The position numbers were made by a program, and so were the translations under genes. The notes beneath the pieces are model-generated. The model was not told the origin of the DNA and did no database searches. It worked only from the letters and a program-made list of their open reading frames with translations. Source: Mesorhizobium sp. B4-1-3 (GTDB taxonomy: Bacteria > Pseudomonadota > Alphaproteobacteria > Rhizobiales > Rhizobiaceae). Taken from it: a stretch of 64,000 nt of DNA. This document shows, in pieces, positions 56,498 to 64,000 of this stretch (positions are counted from its first letter, which is position 1; each line of letters starts with the position of its first letter). The stretch covers positions 1-64,000 of the forward strand of contig NZ_VFTG01000030.1 of assembly GCF_006439355.1 (NCBI RefSeq), read 5' to 3'.

Positions 56498-56574
56498 AAG
56501 AAAGCCTTTATATTGCCACCATACATGAATGAGACGGCTTTCTGTCAAAGCCGCTATCCTGAAAAGGTTGGAAA

Positions 56575-57042
56575 ATGTCCAAGACCACTGCCAAGACCGC
56601 CGCTGAGACCATCGAAAACGTCGAATTCCCTAGCTTCGACGCTTCCAACGCCACCGACCAGATCCGCGCCTTCGCTGAGAAGGGCGTCGAGCAGTCGAAG
56701 GAAGCCTACTCCAAGCTCAAGACCGGCGCCGAGGAGACCCAGAAGGTTCTGCAGTCGACCTATGAGACCGCCAAGACCATTTCCAGCGACGTTTCGCTGA
56801 AGGCCATCGCCGCGTTGCGCGCCAATGCCGAGGCCAGCTTCTCGCACCTCGAAGCCCTTGTCGGCGCCAAGACCCTTTCGGAAGTCGTCGAACTGCAGAC
56901 CGCCTTCCTGCGTAAGCGCGTCGAAATGGCCGTCGAGCAGGCCAAGGAGTTCCAGACCGCTGCCACCAAGGCGGTCGAGGATGTCTCCAGGCCCGTCAAG
57001 ACCGCCTTCGAGAAGGCGATAAAGGACGCCAAGGCTGCCTGA
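56575..57042 (+). CDS. phaP: Phasin, PHB granule-associated protein
   Basis: A 155-residue amphipathic helical protein of the Phasin_2 family. Signature segments are ENVEFPSFDASNATDQIRAF, EKGVEQSKEAYSKLKTGAEE, and ALVGAKTLSEVVELQTAFLRKRVEMAVEQAKEF (given as the run from about residue 98 to 127). It coats PHB granules and limits their size. Codon use is strongly biased towards preferred codons, as for an abundant protein. A PhaR-type palindrome lies upstream and a strong terminator about 155 bases downstream. Confidence 0.92.
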   Translation: MSKTTAKTAAETIENVEFPSFDASNATDQIRAFAEKGVEQSKEAYSKLKTGAEETQKVLQSTYETAKTISSDVSLKAIAALRANAEASFSHLEALVGAKTLSEVVELQTAFLRKRVEMAVEQAKEFQTAATKAVEDVSRPVKTAFEKAIKDAKAA

Positions 57043-57197
57043 TTCGGCGCACAACCCTGCGATGCATCAAAACGTCGCATTTCGTCAGACAAATAGTCGT
57101 GCGATAGGGTTGAATAACCAGATACCCGGGGATGGAACCTCCTCCCTCCGTCTCCGGGGTGACCAGCCAGCACCTCCTCCCGCTGGCTCGTAACAGG

Positions 57198-57235
57198 AAA
57201 AGGCCGGCACCTCCTCCCGCCGGCCTTTTCTTTTG
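57198..57235 (+). terminator. Rho-independent terminator after the phasin gene
   Basis: Arms AAAAGGCCGGC (57198-57208) and GCCGGCCTTTT (57219-57229), a ten-base loop, then CTTTTG. A weaker hairpin CCAGC/GCTGG lies just before it, and the stretch CCTCCTCCC recurs three times in the region 57138-57218. No gene is seen in 57043-57383. Confidence 0.8.
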
Positions 57236-57383
57236 CCTTGACGAAAGGCGGATGAGGAAACCCGTCCTTTGCCTTATCAAGGCCCTTGAATTAGAATTCG
57301 ATAGCCCGTATTGGACGCATCGCCGAACGACAGGGCGGATCACGGAGAAAGACGCTTCACCTCGATCCAGCTCAGGCACGCGT

Positions 57384-57460
57384 GCCGTTGTAGCTCAGTT
57401 GGTTAGAGCACCAGATTGTGGATCTGGGGGTCGCTGGTTCGAGCCCAGCCAACGGTACCA
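57384..57460 (+). tRNA. tRNA-His (anticodon GTG)
   Basis: A 77-base tRNA with encoded CCA. The acceptor stem GCCGTTG pairs with CAACGGT (G-U at 1:72). The D-arm is GCTC/GAGC, the anticodon arm CCAGA-TTGTGGA-TCTGG carries GTG, and the T-arm is GCTGG-TTCGAGC-CCAGC. The discriminator is A73, and the base before position 1 is T, so the usual extra G-1 and C73 are absent. This is the known alphaproteobacterial form of tRNA-His. Confidence 0.95.
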
Positions 57461-57559
57461 TCGCCTTTTCGCTAAGCTATATGATTTTATTGCGTATGTA
57501 GCCGGCGCGATTTTCCCGACCGGCTGAGCCAGGGACAAGATTCTCGCGTTTGGCGACGC

Positions 57560-57682
57560 TCAATGCGGTGAGCGGCGCGAGTACACCACACCGAGCTTCA
57601 CGGTGTCGGCATAGGCGAATGCGGACGTGGCGAAGAGCGCCACGACCGATACTGCTCCCATGAGGACGCGTCCGGTGATCAT
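57560..57682 (-). pseudogene. Truncated start of a periplasmic substrate-binding protein
   Basis: A 40-codon frame with ribosome site AAGGGG and ATG at 57682. It encodes a clean signal peptide (MGAVSVVALFATSAFAYA) and then DTVKLGVVYSRRSPH before a stop. The last part looks like the first strand of a Leu/Ile/Val-type binding protein (usual pattern K.GVVY..TGP). The remainder of such a gene is missing. It lies 48 bases downstream of the M20 gene on the same strand, so it was probably the next gene of that operon and was cut by a deletion. A genuine short exported peptide is a less likely alternative. Confidence 0.55.
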
Positions 57683-57730
57683 TTCGTTACCCCTTGATAT
57701 TTTGCTTTGTTGATTTGTTGGTCGGTCAGT

Positions 57731-59041
57731 TCAGGCGGCGCCGCACGTGTCGAGGATGGCCGCGGCGATGACCTTCGTGGTCTCGATCAGGCTGTCGATC
57801 TCCACGCATTCATTGTCGCCGTGGAAGCCGTCGCCGGCAGGTCCGTAGATCACCGGCACCACGCCGGCGCCGGCGTAGTGCGCCGCATCGGTGACGGCTT
57901 CGAAACCCTTGATCGCCGGCGCCTTGGCCTGCGCCTCCGTGGCGCGCTTGTTGAGCGATTGCACGATCGGTGCGTCGACCGGCGTGTTCATCGGCGGAAA
58001 ATTGAGGCCGAAGAGATCCCACTCTATCGCTGGCGGATGATCCCGCATCCAGGCGTCGGAGGCGGCGAAATGGTGGACGAAGTTCTCGAACTCCGCCTTC
58101 ACGTCCTCGAACTTCTCCTGCGGCATGAATTTGTAGTCGAGATCGACGGTGACGATGTCGGGGATGATGGCCGCGTTGGTCATGATCGCCGGCGTGCCGT
58201 CCGGCCCCATGCCCGCGCCGCCGCGGATGACGCCCGGATTGATCGTGGCAAGGCCTGCTGGCACCAGCGGATGCCAGTTGTCGCGGCAGCGCGAGGTCTC
58301 GAAATCGCGCAGCGCCATCAGGAAGCGCGTGGCGAGCTCGATCGCGTTGACGCCGGGCGTGAGCCGGCCCTCGACATGCGGCTGCGGCCAGATCGAGTTG
58401 AAGCGCCAGCCGGCATGCGCCTGCTTGCCGAAAATCGTCACACGCACCCAGGTGAGACCGCCTTCGGCCGGCACGATGTTGCCCCAGGTCGGCTCGGCGA
58501 TGATGGCGCTCTTTGCCAGGCGCGAACGTTTGACCAGATCCATCGCCCCGAAGCCCCCGGCCTCCTCGTCGACCACGGTGTGGATGGCGAGCCGGCCGTC
58601 GAGCTTGACGCCCGCCTTGCGGACCGCGCGCGCCGCCGCCACGCAGGCGGCGACGCCGGCCTTCATGTCGATCGCGCCGCGGCCCCAGATGCGGCCGTCC
58701 TTGATGTCGCCGCCGAACGGATCGCAATTCCACTTCGACTGATCGCCCACCGGCACGACGTCGACATGGCCACAGAGAATAAGGCTTTTCTCGTCGTTGC
58801 CCGCCCATTCGCCGGTCAGGTTGGGCCGGTCCGGAAACACGTCCCAACGCTCGACGCCGAAGCCCAGCGCTTCCAGTTCGCCGGCGAGACGGGTCTGAAC
58901 GTCGGCCTCGCGGTTGATGGCGGGATCGGCCTGAAATTTCGGATTGACGGATGGTATCCGCACGATGTCCCGGGTCAGCCCGACGACATAGTCCCGGTCC
59001 TCTTCGACGGCCTTCCAGACGGCGGAAATCGTCTCGGTCAT
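57731..59041 (-). CDS. M20-family deacylase (ArgE/DapE/ACY1-like)
   Basis: A 436-residue zinc peptidase-type hydrolase. Metal ligands and catalytic residues are in LCGHVDVVPVG, GAIDMKAGVAA (bridging Asp), VVDEEAGGFGAMD (catalytic Glu-Glu) and a C-terminal GDGFHGDNE with the last His. The dimerisation lid lies between about residues 195 and 320. Such enzymes remove acyl groups from N-acyl amino acids. It overlaps the upstream cysteine-hydrolase gene by ATGA and belongs to the leftward arm of the RpiR-controlled cluster. The substrate is unknown. Confidence 0.9.
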   Translation of the reverse strand: MTETISAVWKAVEEDRDYVVGLTRDIVRIPSVNPKFQADPAINREADVQTRLAGELEALGFGVERWDVFPDRPNLTGEWAGNDEKSLILCGHVDVVPVGDQSKWNCDPFGGDIKDGRIWGRGAIDMKAGVAACVAAARAVRKAGVKLDGRLAIHTVVDEEAGGFGAMDLVKRSRLAKSAIIAEPTWGNIVPAEGGLTWVRVTIFGKQAHAGWRFNSIWPQPHVEGRLTPGVNAIELATRFLMALRDFETSRCRDNWHPLVPAGLATINPGVIRGGAGMGPDGTPAIMTNAAIIPDIVTVDLDYKFMPQEKFEDVKAEFENFVHHFAASDAWMRDHPPAIEWDLFGLNFPPMNTPVDAPIVQSLNKRATEAQAKAPAIKGFEAVTDAAHYAGAGVVPVIYGPAGDGFHGDNECVEIDSLIETTKVIAAAILDTCGAA

Positions 59042-59685
59042 TTCGCGAGCCCCTTCAATTCATCGAGAAGCTGATCGGTGGTCACCTGGCGGCAATAGCC
59101 CTTGATGGTGCGCAGCGAATTGTCGTGGCGCTCCTGCGAATAGGTCGCGCAGGCATCGGTCACCTGGGTGACGAGATATCCAAGGTCGCAGGCGTCGCGG
59201 ATCGCACTTTCCACGCACTGGTCGGTCAGGAGCCCAGATATGACGAGCTGGCGCACGCCGAGATTGCGCAGAATGTAGTCGATATGGGTCGAGACGAAGA
59301 CCGAGGAGGAGGTCTTGGGAAGGCAGATCTCGTCGTCGGCGGGCGCCAGTTCGTCGATGACTTTGCCGTCCCAGGAACCCTTGGGCACGTGAAAGCCGGT
59401 GATCTTGTAGTCCAGGCTGCGGTCGCGGCCGTCCTTCGTCAGGCTTTCGATCGTCGTGTGCATGACCTCGATCCCGCCGGCGCGGAAGGCATCCAGCAGC
59501 CGCTTCATGTTCGGGATGGTCTCACTCTGGATGCGCTTGAAGAACCAGCCGTATTTTTCCTCGAACTCGGCTTTGCCGAGGTCCTTGAATTCACCGCCAT
59601 CCGGATGCGCCGAGAAATTCTGCACATCGATGAACAGGATGCAGGATTGTTCCGGCACCAGCGGAACGTTGCGTGTCAGTTCCAT
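59038..59685 (-). CDS. Isochorismatase-like cysteine hydrolase
   Basis: A 215-residue cysteine hydrolase. The triad is visible: Asp in LFIDVQNFSAH, Lys in CLPKTSSSVF, and the nucleophile Cys in SGLLTDQCVESAIRDACDLGY. Relatives hydrolyse amides and carbamoyl compounds (nicotinamidase, N-carbamoylsarcosine amidase, ureidoacrylate hydrolase types). It lies between the amidohydrolase gene (3-base gap) and the M20 gene (ATGA overlap). The set suggests stepwise removal of amide groups from a nitrogen compound. Confidence 0.88.
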   Translation of the reverse strand: MELTRNVPLVPEQSCILFIDVQNFSAHPDGGEFKDLGKAEFEEKYGWFFKRIQSETIPNMKRLLDAFRAGGIEVMHTTIESLTKDGRDRSLDYKITGFHVPKGSWDGKVIDELAPADDEICLPKTSSSVFVSTHIDYILRNLGVRQLVISGLLTDQCVESAIRDACDLGYLVTQVTDACATYSQERHDNSLRTIKGYCRQVTTDQLLDELKGLAK

Positions 59686-59688
59686 TCC

Positions 59689-60465
59689 TTAGTCGCCCTT
59701 CTTCATGAAATCGTCGATCGCGCCCGCGAGAAGGCCAGCGAAACGCGCCACGCCTTCAGGGTGCGAAATATGGTCGTTGCGTACCTCGATCAGGCCGTGG
59801 GCGATGCCGTTGCGCTCGCCATGCACCGGTACGAACCAATCGGATTGATCGCTGATCGCGTAAGGCTCCTGCATGCCGATCGAAAGATACGGCGCGGCCG
59901 CAAGGAGATGTCGTTTGAGCGCCGGGGAGGTCCGCTCGTCCTTCCGGTAGAGGAAGCCGATGTCCCACGGCCTCGACACGCCCCGCAGCACCGGATTGAA
60001 GCTGTGGATCGCGAAGATAGCCTTCGGCCGGCGATCCCGGATCGCCCGCGCCAGCGCGCGGTCGAACGGCGCGAAGATCTCCGCCGCCCGCTGCGCCCGC
60101 TCCTGAGCGTCGAGGTTCCTGTTGGCCGGTATTTCGGTCCCGTCGCTAATTGGCGGGATGGAGTCCTCGGCCTCCGTCGGCCTGTTGCAATCGATGACCA
60201 GCCGGCTGTATCGCTGCGCGACGAGGCGCGCATCGAGGCGCTCGGAGAGCATCAAGGCAAGATCGCGCGCGCCGATGTCATAGGCGATATGCCTGTCCAT
60301 CTCGCTCGCCGCGATGCCGAGGTCTCCCAGGGAGCTTGGGATCTCTCGGCCGGCATGTTCGCAGACAAGGAGCACGTCACCGCTGCCGGCGGGATTGACG
60401 ATCTCCACGGGAGCCGGATCGGATACGCCGAGAAGGGTCGGTTGTGGTTGATTGGAAATACTCAT
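59689..60465 (-). CDS. N-formylglutamate amidohydrolase-family protein
   Basis: A 258-residue FGase-fold hydrolase. ATG 60465 (MSISNQPQPTLLG) follows AAGAAGG; an earlier frame start at 60516 lies within the operator region. Typical motifs are LLVCEHAGREIPSSLGDLG, DIGARDLAL, YSRLVIDCNRP, IFAIHSFNPVL and HGERNGIAHGLIEVRND. In histidine breakdown FGase yields glutamate and formate. No hut genes are nearby, so another N-acyl or N-formyl substrate is likely. It is the first gene of the leftward arm. Confidence 0.9.
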   Translation of the reverse strand: MSISNQPQPTLLGVSDPAPVEIVNPAGSGDVLLVCEHAGREIPSSLGDLGIAASEMDRHIAYDIGARDLALMLSERLDARLVAQRYSRLVIDCNRPTEAEDSIPPISDGTEIPANRNLDAQERAQRAAEIFAPFDRALARAIRDRRPKAIFAIHSFNPVLRGVSRPWDIGFLYRKDERTSPALKRHLLAAAPYLSIGMQEPYAISDQSDWFVPVHGERNGIAHGLIEVRNDHISHPEGVARFAGLLAGAIDDFMKKGD

Positions 60466-60491
60466 GCTGCCTTCTTTGTTTGGGTCAGGAT

Positions 60492-60529
60492 GATGAAAAT
60501 TTTTCATCAATGTCAAATCAAAAATGACA
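60492..60529. promoter_or_regulatory. Two adjacent palindromes in the divergent control region, likely RpiR operators
   Basis: Between the divergent amidohydrolase and rpiR-like genes there are two dyads: GATGAAAA-T-TTTTCATC (60492-60508, perfect 17-mer) and TGTCA-N9-TGACA (60511-60529). The 101-base region is otherwise AT-rich and must hold both promoters. Binding by the adjacent RpiR-type regulator is inferred. Confidence 0.6.
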
Positions 60530-60566
60530 ATTGATTAAATTTTTTCTGCATGGGAGGAAGGCGGGA

Positions 60567-61415
60567 ATGGAACTCAGGGCACAGATCGAAGAGCTTGAAA
60601 GTGCGCTGACGCCGGCCGAGCGCAAGCTCGCCTCGACGTTGCTGGCGGACTATCCGTTTGCCGGGCTGCAGACGATCCAGGCGCTCGCCGACAAGACGGG
60701 CGTGTCGGCGCCGTCCATCACGCGCTTCGTCGCCAAGCTGGGTTGCCAGGGCTACCAGGACTTCCAGCACAAGCTGATCGGCGAGCTCAAGGAGTGGCAT
60801 CGCTCGCCGGTGGAGTTGCACAGCAAGAGCTCGCATGGCGCGAACTTCCTCGAAGCCTATGTCGAACGCGCGAGCCAGATTGTGCGCGCGGTTCCCGCCG
60901 CGCTGACGCAAATGCAGTTCGAGCGCATCTGCGGCATGGTGGCGGACGAAAGGCGGGCGATCTATCTGATCGGCGGCCGCATCAGCGATCCCATGGCGCA
61001 GCACTTCTCGCGCCATCTGCGCCAGATCCGGCGCGACGTCTTTCACATCCCGCCCGATCCGGAAGTCTGGCCGGAATACATCCTGCGGATGAAGGCGCGC
61101 GACGTCTTCGTGGTGTTCGATTTTCGCCGCTATCAGCCGCGCCTCGAACAGCTCGTGCGCACGGCCAAACAGGCGAGCGGCATCGAGGTCCTGCTCTTCA
61201 CCGACAAATGGATGTCGCCGGTCTCCAGCGAGGCAACCGAGGTCATCGCGCTCTCGATCGACAACGGAACGGCATGGGACAGCTACATCGCGGCCATGGT
61301 CACGGTGGACGCGATGATCACCCATATCTCCGAACGCGATTGGAATTCCACAAGCAGCCGCATCCGCGCCTGGGACGCATTGCGGCTGGATAAGGAAAGG
61401 AAGCCGACAAAATGA
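60567..61415 (+). CDS. RpiR/MurR-family transcriptional regulator
   Basis: A 282-residue regulator. The N-terminal HTH_6 domain (about 1-77) has LTPAERKLASTLLADYP and LADKTGVSAPSITRFVAKLGCQGYQDF. The C-terminal SIS-type domain (about 115-260) includes AIYLIGGRISDPMAQHFSRHL. SIS domains here bind small ligands, classically sugar phosphates, but several rhizobial members control amino-compound genes. ATG 60567 follows GGGAGGAAGGCGGG. It overlaps the downstream ligase gene by ATGA and is divergent from the hydrolase arm, so it is the probable regulator of both. Confidence 0.9.
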   Translation: MELRAQIEELESALTPAERKLASTLLADYPFAGLQTIQALADKTGVSAPSITRFVAKLGCQGYQDFQHKLIGELKEWHRSPVELHSKSSHGANFLEAYVERASQIVRAVPAALTQMQFERICGMVADERRAIYLIGGRISDPMAQHFSRHLRQIRRDVFHIPPDPEVWPEYILRMKARDVFVVFDFRRYQPRLEQLVRTAKQASGIEVLLFTDKWMSPVSSEATEVIALSIDNGTAWDSYIAAMVTVDAMITHISERDWNSTSSRIRAWDALRLDKERKPTK

Positions 61416-62719
61416 TAAGGGAACCCTTGCTCTTCGTCGCGACATGCGATGTCTCGGGGCGTGTTCGTGGCAAGGCATTTCCCCTCGAGCTCATCGAGAA
61501 GCGGGCAGGGCGGGGCGTGGGCTGGACGCCCACCAACGTGCAGATCACCTGCTTCGATGCCATCGCCGAAAGCCCGTATGGTTCGCTCGGCGATCTCTTG
61601 CTGGTGCCCGACCAAAACAGCCGCGTGACGGTGGATTTCGAGGACGGCAGCCCCGCCGAGGACTTCATGCTCGGCGACATCCTGACCCTCGACGGCGCTC
61701 CCTGGGAGTGCTGCACGCGCTCCATCCTGAAATCGGCGCTGAAGAAGCTGGAAGATGTCGCGGGTGTCCGGCTGGTCGGCGCTTTCGAACACGAGTTCCA
61801 CCTCAAGGCCGGCGACGGCGGCGGCGCCTATTCGATGGCAGGCTACCGCAACCGGGCGGCCTTCGCCGCAACGCTGATGGCGGCGATCAAGACGGCCGGT
61901 TTGAAACCGGACACGGTCATGAAGGAGTACGGCGTCGGTCAATACGAGGTGACGATCAGTCCGGAGCGCGGCGTGCGCGTGGCCGATGCCGGCCTTGTCC
62001 TGCGCGAGATGGTCCGCGCCACGGCGCGGCGCTTCGACGACGAGGCAAGCTTCACCCCGATCCGCCATCCCGAGGGTGTCGGCAATGGCGTCCATATCCA
62101 TCTCAGCTTCGAGGATTCCAGCGGCCGTCCCGCGACCTATGACGAGAATGGTCCGCACGGCATGTCCGCGATCACGCAAGCGTTTGTCGCTGGCGTGCTG
62201 AAATATCTCGACAGCATCGTCGCCTTCACGGCGCCGTCATCGGTTTCCTATCTCAGGCTGACGCCGCATCGCTGGAGCGCCGCCTTCAACAATCTCGGTG
62301 TCCGCGATCGGGAGGCGTCGGTGCGGATATGCCCGACCACCGCGCGCGACCCGGAGGGCGTCGCCAGGCAGTACAACATCGAATTCCGCGCGGCCGATGC
62401 CGCGGCATCGCCGCATCTGGCGCTCGCGGCCATCGTTCATGCCGGGGTGCAGGGCATCGTGGAAAAGCTAGAGGCGCCGCAGGCGACGCAGGAAGATCTC
62501 TCTCTGCTCGATCCTGCGGCGCTCGCCGCCCGCGGCTTCACGCGGCTGCCGCAATCGCTCGGTGAGGCAATCGAACGGATGATGGCCAATGGGACCGTGC
62601 GCGGCTGGTTCCCCGCCGGCTTCTGCGAGGTCTACCGCGACCACAAGCTGGGCGAACTGAAGTTCCTCGGCGACCGCAGTGTGCTCGAACAATGCAAGGC
62701 CTATGAGGCGGTCTATTAG
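61412..62719 (+). CDS. Glutamine synthetase-superfamily ligase
   Basis: A 435-residue GS-like enzyme coupled by ATGA overlap to the RpiR gene. The N-terminal part has VATCDVSGRVRGKAFPL. Catalytic motifs are VGAFEHEFHL, YGVGQYEVTISPERG, GNGVHIHLSFEDS and RVxIxP-type VRICPTTARD followed by NIEFRAADAAASPHLALAA. It differs clearly from the PuuA-like protein at 35984-37420 and lacks features of housekeeping GlnA. It probably gamma-glutamylates an amine or related compound as the entry step of the cluster's pathway; the substrate is unknown. Confidence 0.85.
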   Translation: MIREPLLFVATCDVSGRVRGKAFPLELIEKRAGRGVGWTPTNVQITCFDAIAESPYGSLGDLLLVPDQNSRVTVDFEDGSPAEDFMLGDILTLDGAPWECCTRSILKSALKKLEDVAGVRLVGAFEHEFHLKAGDGGGAYSMAGYRNRAAFAATLMAAIKTAGLKPDTVMKEYGVGQYEVTISPERGVRVADAGLVLREMVRATARRFDDEASFTPIRHPEGVGNGVHIHLSFEDSSGRPATYDENGPHGMSAITQAFVAGVLKYLDSIVAFTAPSSVSYLRLTPHRWSAAFNNLGVRDREASVRICPTTARDPEGVARQYNIEFRAADAAASPHLALAAIVHAGVQGIVEKLEAPQATQEDLSLLDPAALAARGFTRLPQSLGEAIERMMANGTVRGWFPAGFCEVYRDHKLGELKFLGDRSVLEQCKAYEAVY

Positions 62720-62821
62720 ATTATGTCAAATCGGAGAGCCCGCTCGAGAGCGGAGGACCGATGCGCAGCGGCGTCAATAGCTTCTCATCGCTCTGACGAG
62801 CGCGAGCAGCCCGATCCGCGG

Positions 62822-64000
62822 CTACGGCAACAAAACGAGCGCACCGCTGGTCCTGCGGGCTTCCAGGTCCCGGTGGGCGTCCGCTGCCTTGGCCAAGCTG
62901 TAAGCCACGGGCTGCGCGGTCCTGACGGCGCGCTGGCGCAATGCCGCGAAGAAGCGGTCGACATGCGGCGCGAGCTTCTCGGGGGTGTCAGTGTAATGCG
63001 CGTAGTTGGGCCGCGAAAGGGAGATCGAACGGGAGGCGAACCTGCCGATGTCCCAACTGCCCACCGGCCCCGATGCCTGGCCGAAGCTGACGAGATGACC
63101 GCGCACCGAAAGGGCCGCAAGCGAACCGGCGAATGTGTCGGCGCCGACGGCGTCATAGATGACGTTGGCGCCCGCGCCGGCGGTCAGACGCATGACCGCC
63201 TCGCTGAAATCCTCGCGGGAGTAGACAATGACATGGTGCGCGCCGAGGCGCTCGACGATGCGCGCCTTGTCGTCGCTCGACACGGTTGCGATCACGGTGG
63301 CGCCCAGATGGCGCGCCCATTGCACCAGCAACTGGCCGATGCCGCCGGCGCCGGCGTGGATGAGCACGACCTCGCCCGGCCGGACGGCATGGATGTCGTG
63401 CAGCAGGAAGCTGGCCGTCACGCCCTTGAGCAGGCTCGCGGCGGCGGTCTCATCCGATATGTCGTCCGACAGGCGCACCAAGAGGTCGGCCGTCATGTTG
63501 CGGCGCTCGGTATAGGCGCCGACCGGCGGGCAGGCATAGGCTACCCGATCGCCGACCGACAGGCCTGAGATCGCCGGACCTCCAGCCTCGATAATGCCTG
63601 CGGCTTCCATGCCCGGTACCCCGGGCAGTTGCAGGAGATCGAAGAAGCCGGTGCGGCAATAGACGTCGATGAAGTTGACCCCGATCGCCGTGTGGCGGAT
63701 GCGCACCTCGTTGGGCGCCGGCGGCGGCAATGCGATCTCCTTCAGCCGCAGCACGTCCGGCCCGCCATAGCGCTCGACGAGGATCGCACGCGTCGTTTCC
63801 TTCGCGCCCAAGGGCGGTGCGAGGATCGACGGTGCCGGGATCGAGCTAGGCGCGACGCTTGTCGGCCTCGACGGGATGACTGCCGGTGACGGCCTTGCCG
63901 CGGCCGGCATGGCGGCGTCGCGGCCTGCGAGCAGATTGCGGATCGCGGCAAAGCCGGCGCGGTAGATGTCCTCGGCGACCAGCTTCACCAGCTCGTCGCG
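62822..64000 (-). CDS. NADPH:quinone oxidoreductase-like protein with N-terminal extension (5' end outside window)
   Basis: A zinc-independent MDR-family oxidoreductase. The catalytic domain starts at about TRAILVERYGGPDVLRL and has GVNFIDVYCRTGFF, GMEAAGIIEAGG and the NADPH motif HAGAGGIGQLLVQWARHLGA, ending in RTSGALVLLP. It is preceded in the same frame by at least 64 residues that are not part of this family: a helix (ELVKLVAEDIYRAGFAAI) and a Pro/Ala/Ser linker. The frame remains open to the window edge; a GTG at 63988 has no visible ribosome site. It may be a fusion to an upstream domain. The 102 bases to the ligase gene (convergent) hold nothing recognisable. Confidence 0.8.
   Translation of the reverse strand, partial: RDELVKLVAEDIYRAGFAAIRNLLAGRDAAMPAAARPSPAVIPSRPTSVAPSSIPAPSILAPPLGAKETTRAILVERYGGPDVLRLKEIALPPPAPNEVRIRHTAIGVNFIDVYCRTGFFDLLQLPGVPGMEAAGIIEAGGPAISGLSVGDRVAYACPPVGAYTERRNMTADLLVRLSDDISDETAAASLLKGVTASFLLHDIHAVRPGEVVLIHAGAGGIGQLLVQWARHLGATVIATVSSDDKARIVERLGAHHVIVYSREDFSEAVMRLTAGAGANVIYDAVGADTFAGSLAALSVRGHLVSFGQASGPVGSWDIGRFASRSISLSRPNYAHYTDTPEKLAPHVDRFFAALRQRAVRTAQPVAYSLAKAADAHRDLEARRTSGALVLLP

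Overview
The window is a GC-rich chromosomal stretch from an alphaproteobacterium of the order Hyphomicrobiales, most likely Mesorhizobium or a close relative. The indications are a zwf-pgl-edd Entner-Doudoroff operon, exopolysaccharide genes of rhizobial type, a phasin and acetoacetyl-CoA synthetase of PHB metabolism, a PdhS-like cell-cycle kinase behind a full CtrA box, a tRNA-His with A73, and several dispersed palindromic repeats that I recall from Mesorhizobium genomes. I see no prophage, insertion sequence, CRISPR array or rRNA operon.

Layout. 1-8.2 kb is a surface-adhesin module: the 5' end of a large repeat adhesin (minus), a divergent LapG-like periplasmic cysteine protease, and a minus-strand operon of TolC, a type I secretion ABC exporter, a membrane-fusion protein and a ribbon-helix-helix/PAS-like regulator. 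8.6-12.2 kb holds a double-frameshifted SAF-domain dehydrogenase and a galactitol-type PTS operon (IIC, IIA, IIB). 12.65-13.5 kb is proC. 13.6-23.1 kb is a polysaccharide cluster (Wzy-like polymerase, three glycosyltransferase genes including a GT26-DUF6492 fusion, a flippase and a chain-length protein without kinase domain). 23.3-27 kb has folD, a GlxA-type regulator and a secreted VWA protein. 27-31.1 kb is zwf-pgl-edd.

31.4-38.8 kb is mixed: an SDR, a frameshifted Mur-ligase-like gene, an SH3 envelope protein, a puuB/puuA-like pair, a HAD phosphatase and a degenerate receiver. 39-42.3 kb is the glyoxylate entry gene aceA with a small downstream gene and a divergent ScfR/RamB-type regulator. 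42.4-47.9 kb carries an EamA exporter and a complete polyamine ABC transporter (potFGHI). 47.9-57 kb holds an AsmA-like protein, acetoacetyl-CoA synthetase, a candidate small RNA, the PdhS-like kinase and a phasin with a likely PhaR operator. A tRNA-His follows. 57.5-62.7 kb is an RpiR-controlled nitrogen-compound cluster: two divergent arms with a glutamine-synthetase-like ligase, an N-formylglutamate amidohydrolase-like enzyme, a cysteine hydrolase and an M20 deacylase, ending in the remnant of a substrate-binding protein. The window closes in a quinone oxidoreductase with an unusual N-terminal extension that runs off the edge.

At least two genes (8600-9925 and 32217-33513), and possibly a third (38301-38750), contain single-base frameshifts. 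These may be true decay or sequence errors, which should be settled before the genes are called dead.
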